Positions 1-6,170 of a stretch of 8,319 nt of DNA are shown piece after piece (the first letter of the stretch is position 1; every line of letters begins with the position of its first letter). The DNA is from Treponema sp. (lineage in GTDB: Bacteria > Spirochaetota > Spirochaetia > Treponematales > Breznakiellaceae), in NCBI GenBank assembly GCA_009780545.1, contig WQZW01000049.1, positions 1-8,319 of the forward strand, in the 5' to 3' direction. The position numbers and the translations under genes are program-made. Under the pieces are notes generated by a model. It was not told where the DNA came from. It worked only from the letters and a program-made list of their open reading frames with translations, and made no database searches.

Positions 1-1
1 C

Positions 2-1792
2 TTCGAGCGGGTCTACCGCGATCAGCTCCTCCCCTTCCTTAGCGCGCTTTACAAGTTTCCCCGCATCCGCGTCGCCTTCCACTGTTCCGGCGTTCTATTG
101 AGTTGGCTGGAGCGCACCCACTTCGAGATATTCATCCTGCTCCGGGACCTGGTGAGCGAGGACCGCGTACAGATGCTGAGCGGGGGATTCTACGAACCGC
201 TGTTGCCGATCATCGCCCCCCACGACAGGACCGGCCAGATCGAGCTTTTGACCACCTACCTCAGCGAGCAGTTCGAAAAACGGCCCAACGGATGCTGGGT
301 GTCGGAGTACGTCTGGGAACAGGCATTGGTCAGTTCCCTGTACGCCGCCGGGATGGACCATACCTTCCTGGATTCGGGGCAGTTCGCCCTTGCCGGGATT
401 CCGGAGGAAAAACCCTGCATCTGCGAGGATCAGGGAAGGCTGATCACGGTTTTTCCGGTTTCGAGGGAAATACAGGAAGCGCTGGCCCAAAGAAAGGCGG
501 CCGGCCTCTTCGAACGATTATGGAACGAGGGAAAGGCCGAAGCCGGCACGGTGATCTGCGTCTTTCCGGAACAGGTGGAACGGGCCGAAGGCGAGTCGCC
601 CGATTACGCATGGAATCATTTTTTTGACGAACTGTGCCTGTGCGAACCGTTTCTTGAAACCGTAAACCCGACCAGGGTGATTTCCCATCTCAAGGGAAAG
701 CTGGAGCGTGCCTACATCCCGGCTTCCGCAGGCCGGGAGGAATTTTCCCCCCGAAAATTTATTTTGGAAAATCCGGAAGCAAGAATGCTTTATTCGAAAA
801 CGGTCTTTGCCGGAATTCTGGTCGGCCAGATCAAGGGGGATAAGTCCCGGAAAGCCACGGCCTTTGAGCAGATGTGGAAGGCCCAGAGCGGGGTTCTGTT
901 CCGCCGTTCCGGCAAAAACGGTTCCGGTAATGCGGCCCTGCGGGCGGCATCCTACAGTGCGATAGCCGACTGCCTGTGCATGGCACGGGAGACGAGGGCG
1001 GCTTTTTCCCCCTCGCTTATGCCCTACGACTTGGACATGGACGGCCGTACCGAATGGTTCTTCCGGGAGGAACGGCTGGACTGCTGGGTTCGTTCCAAGG
1101 GAGGGGGAATTTTTTCCCTGGACTACCTGCCCAAGCCCTGGAACTACCTGAATACCTTTGCCGACCGACTGGCTTTTGCCGACCGCATCCTCCCGACCTC
1201 GGTCGATCCAACCTGCCTCGGCCCGGCCGAGGTCGAAGGGGAACGGCACTGTGCCGGGATGTACTACAAGGCGGAAAAGGTCGATAAGGTCGAACGAAGG
1301 CTTTCCTTGTCGCTGGGCCCGACAACCGGGCCTTTCGGGAACGTCAAAATCGAAAAAGGTTTCCACATGGGCGAAGGGGCCGTTTTCGTGGACTACTCCC
1401 TGACCAACTCAGGCGACGGGCCGGAGGAATTCCTGTTCTGCCAGGAGATCGACCTTGCCCTTTCCGGGCCGGGGCCGGACTCGGCAAGGTTCTTCGCCCA
1501 GTTTGCCGACAAGCCGGATCTGCCCCTTTCGCCCGAAGCTTTCGGACAATGCGGGGAAACCGTCACCGGTCTTACCGGCCTGAAGCTCCATGATCTGCCC
1601 AACGAGGTGGTAATCTCCCTGGCCCACCGGTATCCGTGCCCCTTCGACCTCTGCATCCTTCCGCTGTATACCGAAGACCCGGATTCCGGGGAACGGCTGT
1701 TCCAGGTTTTCTCCCTTATGTCCTTCCTCCGCATCTCCCTCGGACCGGGGGAAAGCCGGGGATTCGGGCTCAGCCTGGAGTTTTCCCACTAG
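2..1792 (+). CDS. GH57 family 4-alpha-glucanotransferase/alpha-amylase-like protein, 5' partial, altered active site
   Basis: The reading frame is open from base 2, so the start lies upstream; 596 codons precede a TAG stop. GH57 enzymes cleave or transfer alpha-1,4-glucans by a retaining mechanism, probably in the cytoplasm here. The visible order fits the family: the end of the catalytic barrel with an HCSGVLLSWLE motif (about residues 27-37), then GGFYEPLLP (61-69) carrying the expected nucleophile Glu at 194-196, then WVSEYVWE and the TFLDSG region. A DUF1925-like central segment follows (YSKTVFAGILVGQIKGDKSRK, about nt 790-850), then a DUF1926-like beta-rich C-terminal domain (from about nt 1020). 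The second catalytic motif, FHDDGEKFG in characterised 4-alpha-glucanotransferases, reads FPEQVERAEG here (nt 563-592), with no Asp in place. The family call is firm; enzymatic activity is doubtful, and it may be a non-catalytic glucan-binding or regulatory homologue. The last 23 bases overlap the 3' end of the convergent repressor gene. Confidence 0.85.
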   Translation, partial: FERVYRDQLLPFLSALYKFPRIRVAFHCSGVLLSWLERTHFEIFILLRDLVSEDRVQMLSGGFYEPLLPIIAPHDRTGQIELLTTYLSEQFEKRPNGCWVSEYVWEQALVSSLYAAGMDHTFLDSGQFALAGIPEEKPCICEDQGRLITVFPVSREIQEALAQRKAAGLFERLWNEGKAEAGTVICVFPEQVERAEGESPDYAWNHFFDELCLCEPFLETVNPTRVISHLKGKLERAYIPASAGREEFSPRKFILENPEARMLYSKTVFAGILVGQIKGDKSRKATAFEQMWKAQSGVLFRRSGKNGSGNAALRAASYSAIADCLCMARETRAAFSPSLMPYDLDMDGRTEWFFREERLDCWVRSKGGGIFSLDYLPKPWNYLNTFADRLAFADRILPTSVDPTCLGPAEVEGERHCAGMYYKAEKVDKVERRLSLSLGPTTGPFGNVKIEKGFHMGEGAVFVDYSLTNSGDGPEEFLFCQEIDLALSGPGPDSARFFAQFADKPDLPLSPEAFGQCGETVTGLTGLKLHDLPNEVVISLAHRYPCPFDLCILPLYTEDPDSGERLFQVFSLMSFLRISLGPGESRGFGLSLEFSH

Positions 1793-2141
1793 AGACCAGC
1801 AACCGCATCTTCCGCAGGCTTTCGGCCGAAAGGTAATGCTCCATCTTGCAGGCATCGGCCTCGGCGGTTTCCGGATTTACCCCGACGATATCCCTGAGAA
1901 AGGCGGTAAGCATGCTGTGCCTCTCCCGGATAAGGGCCGCCTGCCTACGGCCCTCGTCGGTAAGCACCACCGCCCGGTAGCGTTCGTGAAAGAGCAATCC
2001 CTGCCCTTCCAACACCCGCAGGGCGGCAAGCACCGAGGGCTTCGTAACGGAAAGCCGGCGCGCGATATCCGTCAGCCTGACCGTCCCCTCGTCGTCGAGA
2101 AAACTGACCATTTCAAGATAATCTTCAAGCGACTGCGTCAT
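1770..2141 (-). CDS. DtxR/MntR-family metal-dependent transcriptional repressor, short form
   Basis: This is a 123-residue cytoplasmic DNA-binding protein. It starts MTQSLEDYLE, the usual N-terminus of the DtxR/MntR family, where metal (Fe or Mn) binding promotes operator binding and repression of uptake genes. A winged helix-turn-helix spans about residues 18-62 (LTDIARRLSVTKPSVLAALR is the HTH core). The dimerisation helices carry likely metal ligands D7, E10, H75, C98, E101 and H102. The DACKMEH motif has Cys where Bacillus MntR has Glu, as in DtxR/IdeR. There is no C-terminal SH3-like domain, and at 123 residues it is shorter than typical MntR (about 140). The frame extends 39 residues further upstream, but that extension runs through the promoter and lacks family resemblance, so I start at 2141. 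No ribosome binding site precedes this ATG. No metal transporter lies nearby, so its targets and metal are unknown. Confidence 0.9.
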   Translation of the reverse strand: MTQSLEDYLEMVSFLDDEGTVRLTDIARRLSVTKPSVLAALRVLEGQGLLFHERYRAVVLTDEGRRQAALIRERHSMLTAFLRDIVGVNPETAEADACKMEHYLSAESLRKMRLLVSSGKTPG

Positions 2142-2148
2142 TGTACCC

Positions 2149-2177
2149 AGTATAGGTAGCATCGTTTCGTTTGTCAA
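2149..2177 (-). promoter_or_regulatory. Near-consensus sigma-70 promoter of the DtxR-family gene
   Basis: On the minus strand a perfect TTGACA (-35, bases 2177-2172) is followed after 17 bases by TATACT (-10, bases 2154-2149). Only seven bases separate the -10 box from the ATG at 2141, so transcription should begin at or one to two bases before the start codon. This predicts a leaderless or nearly leaderless mRNA. A short dyad, TACC-N7-GGTA (2144-2158), is centred on the -10 box and could be an operator for autorepression. That last point is inference. Confidence 0.8.
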
Positions 2178-2218
2178 GAATATTTTGTGATTGGACAAAA
2201 AATTATTTCGTATGAAAC
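2163..2218. repeat. Repeated and inverted motifs upstream of the DtxR-family promoter
   Basis: This AT-rich stretch in GC-rich surroundings contains three patterns. There are two TTTCGTnTG elements (2165-2173 and 2206-2214) in direct orientation, 41 bases apart, close to four helical turns. There is an inverted pair TTTGTC (2170-2175) and GACAAA (2194-2199). There is also a near-palindrome TTTCGTATGAAA (2206-2217). The left elements overlap the -35 box. They could be binding sites for the repressor itself or another regulator; no known operator consensus is matched with confidence. Confidence 0.4.
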
Positions 2219-2238
2219 AAGAAATCATCCGAAGGCGG

Positions 2239-2270
2239 AAAAACAGCACCCCCGCCATGAATGGCGGGGG
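2239..2270 (-). terminator. Intrinsic terminator of the DUF2804/unknown-protein operon
   Basis: A perfect GC-rich hairpin has arms CCCCCGCCA (2249-2257) and TGGCGGGGG (2262-2270) with a 4-base loop. Read on the minus strand it is followed by TGCTG and then five T residues (complement of 2239-2243). It sits 42 bases after the stop codon of the 690-residue gene and ahead of the repressor's own promoter. It should therefore separate the two transcripts. The opposite strand has no T-tract, so it looks one-directional. Confidence 0.8.
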
Positions 2271-2312
2271 CGCGCCCTCCGAATCGGTACATTAGAAAAA
2301 CCGTCGGTTCCC

Positions 2313-4385
2313 CTATTTCCTGGCCCGTTGCCCGCGCAGGGTTTCCTTGAATATCTGATCGGCGTTGATCTTTTCCTCCACGCCGAATTCAGGAATCAGG
2401 CCGCCGTTCACGCCGCGGAAGAGGTTTTCCGAGGCGGTCTTGCCGTAGGCCCAACTCGTCTCGTCGTTGACGAGGTGATCCAGGACGGTGACGGCCGATA
2501 GCGTGTAGAAAATCAGGTGCATGGCGTTCCGGTTGGAAGCGGGCAACAGTGAGTCCATCCGCCTGGAGACCGGGTTGGCCACGTCGAACTTGTACGGAGC
2601 GAGCGGCTTGTCCAGTCCCTTGCAGGGGATTTTCGCCGTAGCCCCGTCCGCCTTGTTCCACCGTTCGATGTTGCCGGCCACGACGGTGAGCATCCGGCGA
2701 AGGGCCCGCACCTCGCCGTAGACGGCGATCACCTCGTTTTTCTTGAACGAGGGCGGCCCCAGCGAGACGAACTTGTAGTGGGGCAGGAAGTGAAGCCGTT
2801 TCGCCCACTGCATCTCGTCCATGATGCGGCGGGCGTAGGGCGAGTTCCGCGCCTCCGGGGAATGTTCCAGGATGCGGCAGTACTCGGAAAGCCGGGGGAG
2901 GAATTCCTTGCTGAAGCCTTCGTCGATGTAGGTCCTCCAGTCGTTGGCAATCTTCCCGATGGTCTCGCCCAGGAGAAGCGACTTGCTGTCCGAAATTACC
3001 ACGGTTCCGAAGGAAACATTCCGGAGTGCCGTGCAGAGATCCTCGAGTACGTGCATTAGGACGGCAACCTGCAGGATCGGGTCGTTGGGGGCGATCAGCT
3101 CGTAGCCGCGGCGGAGGCCGTAGATACCGGCAAAGTAGGGGAACAGGTCGGGGAATTCATGCAGGCGGTCCCAGCCGGCCTGGGGGAACAGCGATTCCAG
3201 TACCTCAAGGCTCCGGGTCATCGCAATATCCTCCCCCGTTTGCCCGGCCGTTCTTCCGGCCGTCACCCCGTCGCCCCCGGCCTCCGCCTCATCCGGCCGG
3301 CCGGCCTCCGGACCGTCCGCCTCCTCCTTGACTTCTCCCTCTTCCCGCTTATGGAACAGCGACCTTACGATGGCGTCCAGGTTCGGGTCCTCGATCGGTA
3401 TCCGGTCCTCGTCGGCAAGTTCGAGGAAGGCCATCAGCCGCCGCCGCCGCATCCGGAAAAGTTCGTCGTAGGGAAACCAGCGTTCGGAGATGAACTTCAT
3501 CAGCAGGGGGTACAGCCGGTAGCCGATCTCGTCCCTGATGTCGGAAAAGGCCGCCAGGGCATCCCGGACCAGCGATTTCACCTTTTTCATCGAAGATCCC
3601 CAGTATTCCAGGTGATGCATCGCATACAGCAGTTTGTAGGCACTCCGCACATGGGTGTCGGCATCGAGCAATTCCAGGACGATCAGGGGCCGGTAGAAGG
3701 CCTTGACCAGGCCGGCATAGTGTTCCACGGTTACCGAACCCGGTCGGGCCTGCAGTTCGGCAAGCGATTCCCCTATCTCCCGTAAGTTCCAGTTCCGTAT
3801 CTCCAGAAGGATGCGGGTAAGGTAGGGGGAGGCCTTTTCCATATTGGTCCCCAGCCTCTGGTTGTTCCGGGGATGCAGGGCCCTGGTCGAGTTTACCAGC
3901 ACGGAAAGCTTGTTGTAGTAATCGCTCATCCGTTTGACGGTGAAATGCGGGTTGACCGGGTCGGCCCAGCGGTTGACGAAGGGAAAGAGCGAGCAGACGA
4001 ACTGCGCCATGTTCTTTATCTCGAATTCGCTTAGGGCGGCGAACCGATCCATCTTTATCCGCTGGGCGTAGGAAGGGCGCAGCCTGCGGGCCGGATTGTC
4101 GGTCGGGTTGCCGGCGGCGACGTGTTCCGGCTTTTCCGCCTTGGTCGGCCGGCTTCCGGTCTCCGGAACCTTTCTCCCGGCTTTTTCCGGGCTCCTTGCG
4201 GGGCGTCCCGGCCGTTCCGGTCTTCTGGGAACCCGTTCGGATCTGTCGGAAGACCGTTCCTTCCCGACTTCCCCGCCGAGAATTTTTGCCATACGCCGGG
4301 CTTCCTGGGCATCGATCTCGCCCAGCCTGCTCCGTACCTCGTCAAGTTCGCCCGGTTCGTAAACCGCATAAGTTTTTTTTTCCAT
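2313..4385 (-). CDS. Large conserved protein of unknown function, spirochaete-type (possibly DUF5312)
   Basis: This 690-residue protein has no enzymatic motif I recognise. Its character resembles a hypothetical family known from Treponema-like spirochaetes (DUF5312 is my tentative recollection). Visible layout: a short N-terminal segment (1-40, starting MEKKTYAVYEPGELDEV); a basic, Pro/Arg-rich, probably disordered linker (about 41-105); a mostly helical block (about 106-346) with aromatic-rich motifs such as FVCSLFPFVNRWADP and YAMHHLEYWG; an acidic Glu/Gly-rich linker (about 347-388); and a second helical block (about 389-690). No signal peptide or clear membrane segment is seen, so it is probably cytoplasmic. 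I chose the ATG at 4385, two bases after the stop of the upstream DUF2804 gene, which implies translational coupling; an upstream in-frame GTG at 4424 would overlap that gene needlessly. Codons 2-5 contain a run of nine A residues. A terminator follows at 2239-2270. Confidence 0.8.
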   Translation of the reverse strand: MEKKTYAVYEPGELDEVRSRLGEIDAQEARRMAKILGGEVGKERSSDRSERVPRRPERPGRPARSPEKAGRKVPETGSRPTKAEKPEHVAAGNPTDNPARRLRPSYAQRIKMDRFAALSEFEIKNMAQFVCSLFPFVNRWADPVNPHFTVKRMSDYYNKLSVLVNSTRALHPRNNQRLGTNMEKASPYLTRILLEIRNWNLREIGESLAELQARPGSVTVEHYAGLVKAFYRPLIVLELLDADTHVRSAYKLLYAMHHLEYWGSSMKKVKSLVRDALAAFSDIRDEIGYRLYPLLMKFISERWFPYDELFRMRRRRLMAFLELADEDRIPIEDPNLDAIVRSLFHKREEGEVKEEADGPEAGRPDEAEAGGDGVTAGRTAGQTGEDIAMTRSLEVLESLFPQAGWDRLHEFPDLFPYFAGIYGLRRGYELIAPNDPILQVAVLMHVLEDLCTALRNVSFGTVVISDSKSLLLGETIGKIANDWRTYIDEGFSKEFLPRLSEYCRILEHSPEARNSPYARRIMDEMQWAKRLHFLPHYKFVSLGPPSFKKNEVIAVYGEVRALRRMLTVVAGNIERWNKADGATAKIPCKGLDKPLAPYKFDVANPVSRRMDSLLPASNRNAMHLIFYTLSAVTVLDHLVNDETSWAYGKTASENLFRGVNGGLIPEFGVEEKINADQIFKETLRGQRARK

Positions 4386-4387
4386 TG

Positions 4388-5443
4388 CTACATCCGTAAA
4401 TAAAGCTGTTCTCCGGTTCCCCACCGGTCCTTCAGGAGGATACGCTCACCCTTGGAGTTTGCGATCATCCCATTATAGCATCCTATCGGGGCAAAAAAGT
4501 TACCCTTGACGGCGAAAAGGTCCTTCATGTACTGCTTCCCGCATTTGGGGGTAAAGGTCAGGTCCACCATGCCGTCCGTGTCCTGGATCATCCACTGGCC
4601 TTCCTCCGGCCCCCTGGTTACCCGCACCGGGGGCAGCGGGGTCATTTGCCTGCCCAGCCAGAGGACGTTCTCGTTGTTCCGCCGGCTCTCCCGCGCCTGG
4701 TTCTCGCAGATGTGGAAGCCGAAACGTCGGCCGGAATCGTCGAAACCCAGGCCGGAACAGCAGGTCAGCATCATCCGGTAGGGATAAAAGCCCTTGTGAT
4801 CGCGGAAAATTCCGGAGCAGCGCGCCGGATTCAGGCTGATGTGCCGACCGTCCAGCACCAGGTCGCCCCGCACGGCGGCCAGCGACTTGAAGGCGTACAT
4901 CCCCGGCCCGTCGTCGAAGGCCAGCGAGACCGCAACCGGCGGACTTTCCCGTCCGCCGGCCGCAAAGGAAAGGTGCGCGGTAAAGGCCGGCCGGTTCCGG
5001 GCGGCGGCGATGTCGACGTCCAGCTTGACGGCGTTGGCCTTCAGCCAGCTATGCGAACGCAGGAAAAAGCCCGTCGCCCTGCATTCCACCGAGGCGTTGT
5101 CCAGGCTTCCCGGCATCCTCCAGCGTTTGCCGACCAGGATGCGGTCGAAGGAAAAAGTCTCCCCGCTTTCCTTGAAGTACAGAAAAACCCGCACCGCCTT
5201 GAACAGCTTGAAGTCGCCCAGTGCCGCCTCCAGCAGAAACCGGTCGTCCTGCACGGAAAATCCCTGCCATTCCTTGATCCGCATATCCCTGACCGGGGCC
5301 GGCAACGGCCAGCGGTACGGCTTCCGCACCGCCAGGAAGTCCACCTCCGGAAAAGCCCTGTTCCAGGTCCCCACCACCTGCCTTCCGTCCCGTATCGGCC
5401 CCTCCCCGGGCGGAAGGATTTCCCTTTCGTACATGTATCCCAT
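4388..5443 (-). CDS. DUF2804 family protein
   Basis: This 351-residue protein matches the character of DUF2804, a bacterial family of unproven function thought to have a beta-rich, lipocalin-like fold. The N-terminal YEREILPPGEGPIRDG segment and the RIKEWQGFSVQDDRFLLEAALGDF stretch (about residues 55-78) are the recognisable core. The rest is rich in alternating hydrophobic residues with family-like Trp and Gly positions, for example ENVLWLGRQMTPLPPV (about 255-270). No signal peptide or membrane helix is seen. The start at 5443 has AAGGTG (complement of 5448-5453) four bases upstream, which favours it over the internal ATG at 5434 and over a longer TTG-started form at 5509. It is the first gene of a two-gene unit with the 690-residue protein and lies downstream of the inverted-repeat region. 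A lipid- or carotenoid-related role is sometimes suggested for related folds but cannot be supported here. Confidence 0.8.
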   Translation of the reverse strand: MGYMYEREILPPGEGPIRDGRQVVGTWNRAFPEVDFLAVRKPYRWPLPAPVRDMRIKEWQGFSVQDDRFLLEAALGDFKLFKAVRVFLYFKESGETFSFDRILVGKRWRMPGSLDNASVECRATGFFLRSHSWLKANAVKLDVDIAAARNRPAFTAHLSFAAGGRESPPVAVSLAFDDGPGMYAFKSLAAVRGDLVLDGRHISLNPARCSGIFRDHKGFYPYRMMLTCCSGLGFDDSGRRFGFHICENQARESRRNNENVLWLGRQMTPLPPVRVTRGPEEGQWMIQDTDGMVDLTFTPKCGKQYMKDLFAVKGNFFAPIGCYNGMIANSKGERILLKDRWGTGEQLYLRM

Positions 5444-5447
5444 ATTA

Positions 5448-5453
5448 CACCTT
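5448..5453 (-). promoter_or_regulatory. Ribosome binding site of the DUF2804 gene
   Basis: AAGGTG on the minus strand lies four bases before the ATG at 5443. It is the clearest Shine-Dalgarno-like element in the window and decides the start of this gene. Confidence 0.6.
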
Positions 5454-5494
5454 ATTTCCCATTGATCCAACCACCCGCGACCGACCGGATTCGA

Positions 5495-5513
5495 AGTTTT
5501 GCTCCGCAAAACT
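5495..5513. repeat. Perfect inverted repeat
   Basis: AGTTTTGC (5495-5502) and GCAAAACT (5506-5513) form a perfect 8-bp stem around a 3-base loop. No T-tract follows on either strand, so it does not look like an intrinsic terminator. It lies in the leader region of the DUF2804 gene, about 50 bases before the start codon, and could be an RNA hairpin in the 5' leader or a protein-binding palindrome. Confidence 0.6.
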
Positions 5514-5579
5514 CCACACTTTTACCCTGTAAACCAAGGCGTGGAGATTTGCCTCCGCATCATGATTTCCTTGTTTACA
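5506..5579. repeat. Overlapping imperfect inverted repeats in the divergent intergenic region
   Basis: GCAAAACTCCACAC (5506-5519) is mirrored by GCGTGGAGATTTGC (5539-5552), with 12 of 14 positions complementary. TTTAC-CCT-GTAAA (5521-5533) forms a small perfect dyad between them. TGTAAACCAAGG (5528-5539) pairs with CCTTGTTTACA (5569-5579) apart from one bulged base. The alternatives compete: the segments can fold in mutually exclusive ways. The 186-bp region 5444-5629 shows no convincing coding sequence or consensus promoter on either strand. Confidence 0.5.
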
Positions 5580-5629
5580 TAAGCTTTTCACGGGTTGACC
5601 GAAAGGCCCTCACCGGCCATGCTGACAGG

Positions 5630-6169
5630 GTGAAGAACAAACGGGCGAAGGCCGGAAACGACGGGACCGAGAACGGCATAGAAGCGGGCCGAAGCCGACT
5701 GATGGCCGGGATAGGGAGCCGGGATACCTCCATCGAGGTGGTTTTCCGCAAGGAACTGTGGCGGGCCGGGGTCCGCTACCGGAAGAACCTCAGGGCCCTG
5801 CCCGGAACGCCAGACATCGCCATCACCAAGTACCGCATCGCCGTGTTCTGCGACGGCGAATTCTGGCACGGCAAGGACTGGCACCTGGTACGGGAGAAAC
5901 TCCATACCCGGCGGGATTTCTGGGTGAATAAGATCGAGCGCAATATCGAAAGGGACAACGAAGTCGAACGAAGGCTCGATGCCCTGGGCTGGACCTGCCT
6001 GCGGTTCTGGGGCCGGGACATCCACCGGAACCTGGCCCTCTGCGTGAAGGACGTGCTCGACGCCGTCCTGCAGAGAAAGGTCGAAACCGCCATGGACCGC
6101 CGCCCCGTCCAATCCGAGGACGGGCCGGACACGGAGATTTGCGAATCGGACCTCCCGTCCTCCGGTTGA
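5630..6169 (+). CDS. Vsr-like PD-(D/E)XK endonuclease (very short patch repair family), zinc-ligand-less form
   Basis: Vsr enzymes nick DNA at T:G mismatches left by deamination of 5-methylcytosine. This 179-residue protein matches the fold: RSRLMAGIGSRDTSIEVVFRKELWRAGVRY, then LPGTPDIAITKYRIAVFCDGEFWHG, then KIERNIERDNEVERRLDALGW and LRFWGRDI. Likely active-site residues, aligned by eye to E. coli Vsr, are E36, D62 (Asp51) and H80 (His69). D75 replaces His64, as in many homologues. The zinc-binding Cys/His set is absent: GEFWHGKDW and FWGRDI lack the cysteines. The start is uncertain. The frame is open far upstream, no good ribosome site is seen, GTG 5630 keeps the conserved RSRLM segment, and ATG 5702 would give 155 residues. 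The tail after about residue 148 is charged and not conserved-looking. The stop is one base from the convergent tsaC stop. No cytosine methyltransferase lies in the window. Confidence 0.8.
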   Translation: MKNKRAKAGNDGTENGIEAGRSRLMAGIGSRDTSIEVVFRKELWRAGVRYRKNLRALPGTPDIAITKYRIAVFCDGEFWHGKDWHLVREKLHTRRDFWVNKIERNIERDNEVERRLDALGWTCLRFWGRDIHRNLALCVKDVLDAVLQRKVETAMDRRPVQSEDGPDTEICESDLPSSG

Positions 6170-6170
6170 G

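Noticed and set aside
518..1366. 282-residue minus-strand open frame
   Set aside because: It is the shadow of the GH57 gene, with no recognisable motif.
2142..2258. 39-residue N-terminal extension of the DtxR-family protein
   Set aside because: It would be encoded across the promoter and reach into the terminator hairpin; family members start at the MTQSLEDYLE equivalent.
5495..5513. Intrinsic terminator at the AGTTTTGC palindrome
   Set aside because: The stem is AT-rich and no T-tract follows on either strand.
4646..5629. Long open frame on the plus strand leading into the Vsr-like gene (507 residues in total)
   Set aside because: The upstream part is antisense to the DUF2804 gene, has no family character and is Pro/Arg-rich as expected from a GC-rich shadow frame. 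Only the end encodes the nuclease.
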